NCBI GenBank assembly: GCA_024636395.1
Contig: JAGXHD010000104.1
Span: forward strand, 1 to 7,994
Length of the DNA: 7,994 nt
Direction: 5' to 3'
Source: Sulfitobacter sp.
GTDB lineage: Bacteria > Pseudomonadota > Alphaproteobacteria > Rhodobacterales > Rhodobacteraceae
Each line of letters starts with the position of its first letter. Position 1 is the stretch's first letter. Shown one piece after another: positions 5,706 to 7,994 of this stretch. The notes below the pieces were generated by a model that worked only from the letters and a program-made list of their open reading frames with translations, did not search any database and had not been told where the DNA came from. The translations under genes were made by a program, and so were the position numbers.

Positions 5706-6371
5706 TTACTTGCGCGAGCGGGTAAATACCATTTTCTGCGCGTGCAGATCCGCCTTGTCGCCGATCCAGGCGTAGGCGAGCAGTGCAGGCTCGCGGTCGC
5801 CCACGGTGATGCGGTGCAAATGATCGGGCGGATTGAAGATCATCGAGCCCGGCACATAGACGCCCTGATGGTTCTCCGAAACAGCACCCGAAAGGCAGAC
5901 GTAGCTTTCCGTGATCCCCTGATGGGCATGGGCGGGATAGGTGCAACCGGGCGCGAAAAGAACCACGCCGAGGATGATCTCGTCGCTAATCACTGGACCA
6001 ATCGAGCCTGCAAGCTCGGCGTAGGCGTAGCTGTTGGTGAGACCCCTTGGAACTTTCTCATAGCCATATTGCCAGCTCAGATAGGGCTCCACCGCGTCGA
6101 GCGCACGCACAACCGGCGCCAGCGTGCCCTGCCGCCCTTCATCGAGCGCACGGCGCAGATGTGCTGTGACGGGTTTTTCCGCGCGCGGCTGAAGCGATAC
6201 GCTCGCGTTTTTCTTGAGCAGCCGGCTGATCGCTTCGCGCACCTTGCGCTGGTGGCTGCGGATACGGTCACTGCCGCCAGCGGGCAGATAGCGGTACAAC
6301 TCATCATAGTCCTGCAACAGGTAGCGCCAATCGGGCAGATCGCGCAGGGTCGGATTTGGGGTAGCGTCCAT
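5706..6371 (-). CDS. dddL: Dimethylsulfoniopropionate (DMSP) lyase DddL
   Basis: This 221-residue protein is a cupin-type DMSP lyase of the DddL family. It cleaves DMSP, an algal osmolyte, to dimethyl sulfide, acrylate and a proton. The helical N-terminal half (about 10-110) is typical of DddL. The C-terminal cupin (about 115-215) carries the metal-site motif PAHAHQGITESYVCLSG with H148, H150 and E155, plus Y157 nearby. A second motif, NPPDHLHRI, supplies H184 or H186. The sequence VYVPGSMIFNPPDHLHR fits DddL closely. Length is normal for the family. The frame is open to 6515, but the ATG at 6371 has GGAG seven bases upstream and gives the usual N-terminus. It is convergent with the alpha/beta hydrolase and divergent from parE. 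No acuR, acuI or DMSP transporter gene is adjacent. I see no frameshift or loss of the metal-site residues, so the enzyme should be active. Confidence 0.92.
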   Translation of the reverse strand: MDATPNPTLRDLPDWRYLLQDYDELYRYLPAGGSDRIRSHQRKVREAISRLLKKNASVSLQPRAEKPVTAHLRRALDEGRQGTLAPVVRALDAVEPYLSWQYGYEKVPRGLTNSYAYAELAGSIGPVISDEIILGVVLFAPGCTYPAHAHQGITESYVCLSGAVSENHQGVYVPGSMIFNPPDHLHRITVGDREPALLAYAWIGDKADLHAQKMVFTRSRK

Positions 6372-6393
6372 GGCAATGCTCCGCGTCGTTTGT

Positions 6394-6455
6394 GCCCGCG
6401 TAGCGCGCGATCTTGCGGGCGAAAAGGGGGAATCGCCCTGAAACAGCCCACGGGC
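6394..6455 (-). promoter_or_regulatory. Inverted-repeat cluster in the dddL upstream region
   Basis: Three dyads lie just ahead of the dddL ribosome site. GCCCGC (6394-6399) pairs with GCGGGC (6415-6420). GGGCGA (6417-6422) pairs with TCGCCC (6433-6438). GCCCACGGGC (6446-6455) is a compact palindrome. The first two share bases 6417-6420, so in RNA they could not form together. They could be an operator or an attenuator-like leader. I could not place a convincing dddL promoter, so this remains a candidate. Confidence 0.3.
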
Positions 6456-6489
6456 ATCAAATTGCCTGTGGATTAAGCGACGACGGCGA

Positions 6490-6518
6490 TTGCCCCGCGC
6501 GCGTACGCCTGTCAAAAT
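6490..6518 (+). promoter_or_regulatory. Candidate parE promoter
   Basis: TTGCCC (6490-6495) and CAAAAT (6513-6518) are separated by the optimal 17 bases. The predicted start near 6526 leaves about 30 bases of leader before the ATG at 6556. If right, it excludes the in-frame ATG at 6517 as the start codon. Confidence 0.4.
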
Positions 6519-6555
6519 GGCGCCTAATCAAAAGCAACAGCAGCAGGCCCGCCCC

Positions 6556-7994
6556 ATGTCCGATCTCCTCTCCGGCGCCACGCCGAAAGCGTCCGAATAC
6601 GATGCATCGTCCATTCAGGTGCTGGAGGATATGGAGCACGTTCGCCTGCGGCCCGGTATGTACATCGGCGGTAAGGACGACCGGGCGCTGCACCACATGG
6701 TGGCCGAAATCATCGACAACTCGATGGACGAGGCCGTGGCGGGCCATGCGACATGGATTGAGCTTGAGCTGCATGCCAACGGCCATGTGACGGTGCGCGA
6801 CAACGGGCGCGGCATCCCGATCGATCCGCACCCCAAGGACCCGAGCAAATCAGCGCTGGAGATCATTTTCTGCACGCTCAATGCGGGTGGCAAATTCTCG
6901 GGCGACAACTACGAGACCTCGGGCGTTCTGAACGGCGTCGGCTCCTCGGTGGTCAATGCGCTGAGCGATCACTTGCGGGTCGAAGTGGCGAAAAACCGTG
7001 AGCTCTACGCGATGGAATTCTCGCGCGGCGTGCCGCAAGGCGCTTTGGAGAAGATTGGGGCGGCCCCCAACAGGCGCGGCACGGCGGTGACGTTCCACCC
7101 CGATCCCGAGATCTTCGGGAATTTGCAATTGCGCCCGTCCAAGCTGTTCTCGATGGCGCGGTCCAAGGCGTTCTTGTTCTCCGGCGTCGAGATCCGCTGG
7201 AAAACCGCGACACCCGATGGGGATACACCGCTGGAGGCGACCTTCCATTTTCCGGGCGGTCTGGCTGATTATCTGGGCGAGGTTCTGGGAGGGTCTTCGA
7301 CCTATGCCGAAGCCCCTTTTGGCGGGACTGTCGATTTCAAGGAGAAGTTTGGCCAGCCCGGCAAAGTGAACTGGGCGATCAACTGGACGCCCGCGCGCGA
7401 CGGGTTCATCCAGTCATACTGTAACACCGTGCCCACGCCCGAGGGCGGCACCCACGAGGCGGGTTTCTGGGCGGCGATCCTCAAGGGGATCAAGGCCTAT
7501 GGCGAGCTGGTCGGGAACAAGAAGGCCGCGACCATCACGCGCGAGGATCTGGTCGCGGGCGGCTGCGCGCTGGTGTCGTGCTTTATCCGCGAGCCGGAAT
7601 TCGTGGGCCAGACCAAGGACCGGTTGGCCACGGTCGATGCGCAGCGGATGGTAGAGAACGCCGTGCGCGACCATTTCGACAACTGGCTGGCGGCGGATAC
7701 GAAATCGGCGGGCGCAATCCTCGATTTCCTCGTTCTGCGCGCGGAGGAACGGCTGCGGCGGCGGCAGGAGAAGGAGACGGCGCGCAAGTCCGCAACCAAA
7801 AAGCTGCGCCTGCCCGGCAAGCTCACCGATTGCACCTCCAAGACCCGCGAAGGCACGGAGCTGTTCATCGTCGAGGGGGATTCGGCTGGCGGCTCTGGCA
7901 AAGGTGCGCGCAACCGGGTCAATCAAGCGCTGTTGCCGCTCAAGGGCAAAATCCTGAACGTGCTAGGCGCCGCGTCCTCAAAGCTGCACACCAA
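6556..7994 (+). CDS. parE: DNA topoisomerase IV subunit B, 3' end cut off by window
   Basis: The first 479 residues of ParE are present; the family is roughly 650 long. ParE is the ATPase and TOPRIM subunit that works with ParC to decatenate sister chromosomes. The GHKL ATPase domain shows RPGMYIGG (32-39), catalytic E51 and Mg-binding N55 in AEIIDNSMDEA, DNGRGI (82-87), GGKF (111-114) and the lid SGVLNGVGSSVVNALS (122-137). The transducer domain has Q352 and K354 in GQTKDRL. The TOPRIM motif EGDSAGGS is at 440-447, followed by PLKGKILNV (461-469). The extended overall similarity marks ParE rather than GyrB. Odd points are N109, V124 and N126 at normally invariant ATP-site positions and a GKG in place of the usual AKQ/AKM after EGDSAGGS. 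There is no strong ribosome site before 6556; an in-frame ATG at 6517 would add 13 Gln-rich residues and is less likely. Confidence 0.93.
   Translation, partial: MSDLLSGATPKASEYDASSIQVLEDMEHVRLRPGMYIGGKDDRALHHMVAEIIDNSMDEAVAGHATWIELELHANGHVTVRDNGRGIPIDPHPKDPSKSALEIIFCTLNAGGKFSGDNYETSGVLNGVGSSVVNALSDHLRVEVAKNRELYAMEFSRGVPQGALEKIGAAPNRRGTAVTFHPDPEIFGNLQLRPSKLFSMARSKAFLFSGVEIRWKTATPDGDTPLEATFHFPGGLADYLGEVLGGSSTYAEAPFGGTVDFKEKFGQPGKVNWAINWTPARDGFIQSYCNTVPTPEGGTHEAGFWAAILKGIKAYGELVGNKKAATITREDLVAGGCALVSCFIREPEFVGQTKDRLATVDAQRMVENAVRDHFDNWLAADTKSAGAILDFLVLRAEERLRRRQEKETARKSATKKLRLPGKLTDCTSKTREGTELFIVEGDSAGGSGKGARNRVNQALLPLKGKILNVLGAASSKLHT

Noticed and set aside
5442..6476. A 344-codon plus-strand open frame across the hydrolase end and opposite dddL
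   Set aside because: It is longer than dddL itself but is antisense to a clear DddL, crosses the 5638-5667 hairpin, and its translation (Arg/His/Gly-rich) resembles no family. It is a GC-driven shadow.
6517..6555. In-frame ATG at 6517 as the parE start
   Set aside because: It would add 13 residues (MAPNQKQQQQARP) not typical of ParE, has no ribosome site, and falls within the candidate -10 box.
6413..6790. A 125-codon plus-strand open frame overlapping the parE 5' end in another frame
   Set aside because: The parE frame shows continuous GHKL ATPase motifs over the same bases. This frame is Arg/Pro/Ser-rich noise.
1..7994. Defence island, toxin-antitoxin pair, mobile element or CRISPR array
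   Set aside because: No transposase, integrase, direct-repeat array, nuclease/helicase cluster or tRNA boundary is visible. The XRE regulator is paired with sdhE, not with a toxin.

Overview
The window looks like chromosomal DNA of a marine alphaproteobacterium of the Roseobacter/Rhodobacteraceae group. It is GC-rich and densely packed with short intergenic gaps. Its gene content fits that group: an LdtR-like MarR regulator, a small XRE regulator overlapping sdhE, a class I-beta aspartate aminotransferase, a DddL-type DMSP lyase and parE. The assignment rests on protein resemblance alone. I see no tRNA, rRNA, insertion sequence, CRISPR array or integrase.

Layout from left to right. Positions 1-122 hold no supported gene but contain a strong hairpin (64-106), probably the terminator between ldtR and whatever lies to the left. 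Next come three minus-strand genes: ldtR (641-123), then sdhE (1012-722) and an XRE-family regulator (1439-1005). The regulator is upstream of sdhE and overlaps it by 8 bases, so the two should be co-transcribed and translationally coupled. Across a 117-base divergent gap lies the plus-strand aspartate aminotransferase (1557-2759). It is followed by a hairpin and a 135-residue protein of unknown function (2833-3240). That gene converges, with only 3 bases between stop codons, on a MATE-family efflux pump (4614-3244, minus). A second divergent gap leads to an epoxide-hydrolase-like alpha/beta hydrolase (4750-5619, plus). This converges on dddL (6371-5706, minus) across a GC-rich hairpin built from two NotI palindromes. 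A 184-base divergent region separates dddL from parE (6556 to the window end, plus, incomplete).

Functionally this is mostly housekeeping: respiratory complex II flavinylation, amino-acid transamination, chromosome decatenation and cell-envelope regulation. The ecologically notable gene is dddL, which cleaves the algal osmolyte dimethylsulfoniopropionate to dimethyl sulfide and acrylate. Here it stands alone, without the acuR/acuI genes that accompany it in some relatives. I found no convincing wholly new multi-gene system. The points most worth a second look are the isolated dddL and its inverted-repeat-rich leader, unusual substitutions in invariant ATP-lid and TOPRIM positions of ParE, and the unknown 135-residue protein linked to the aminotransferase.
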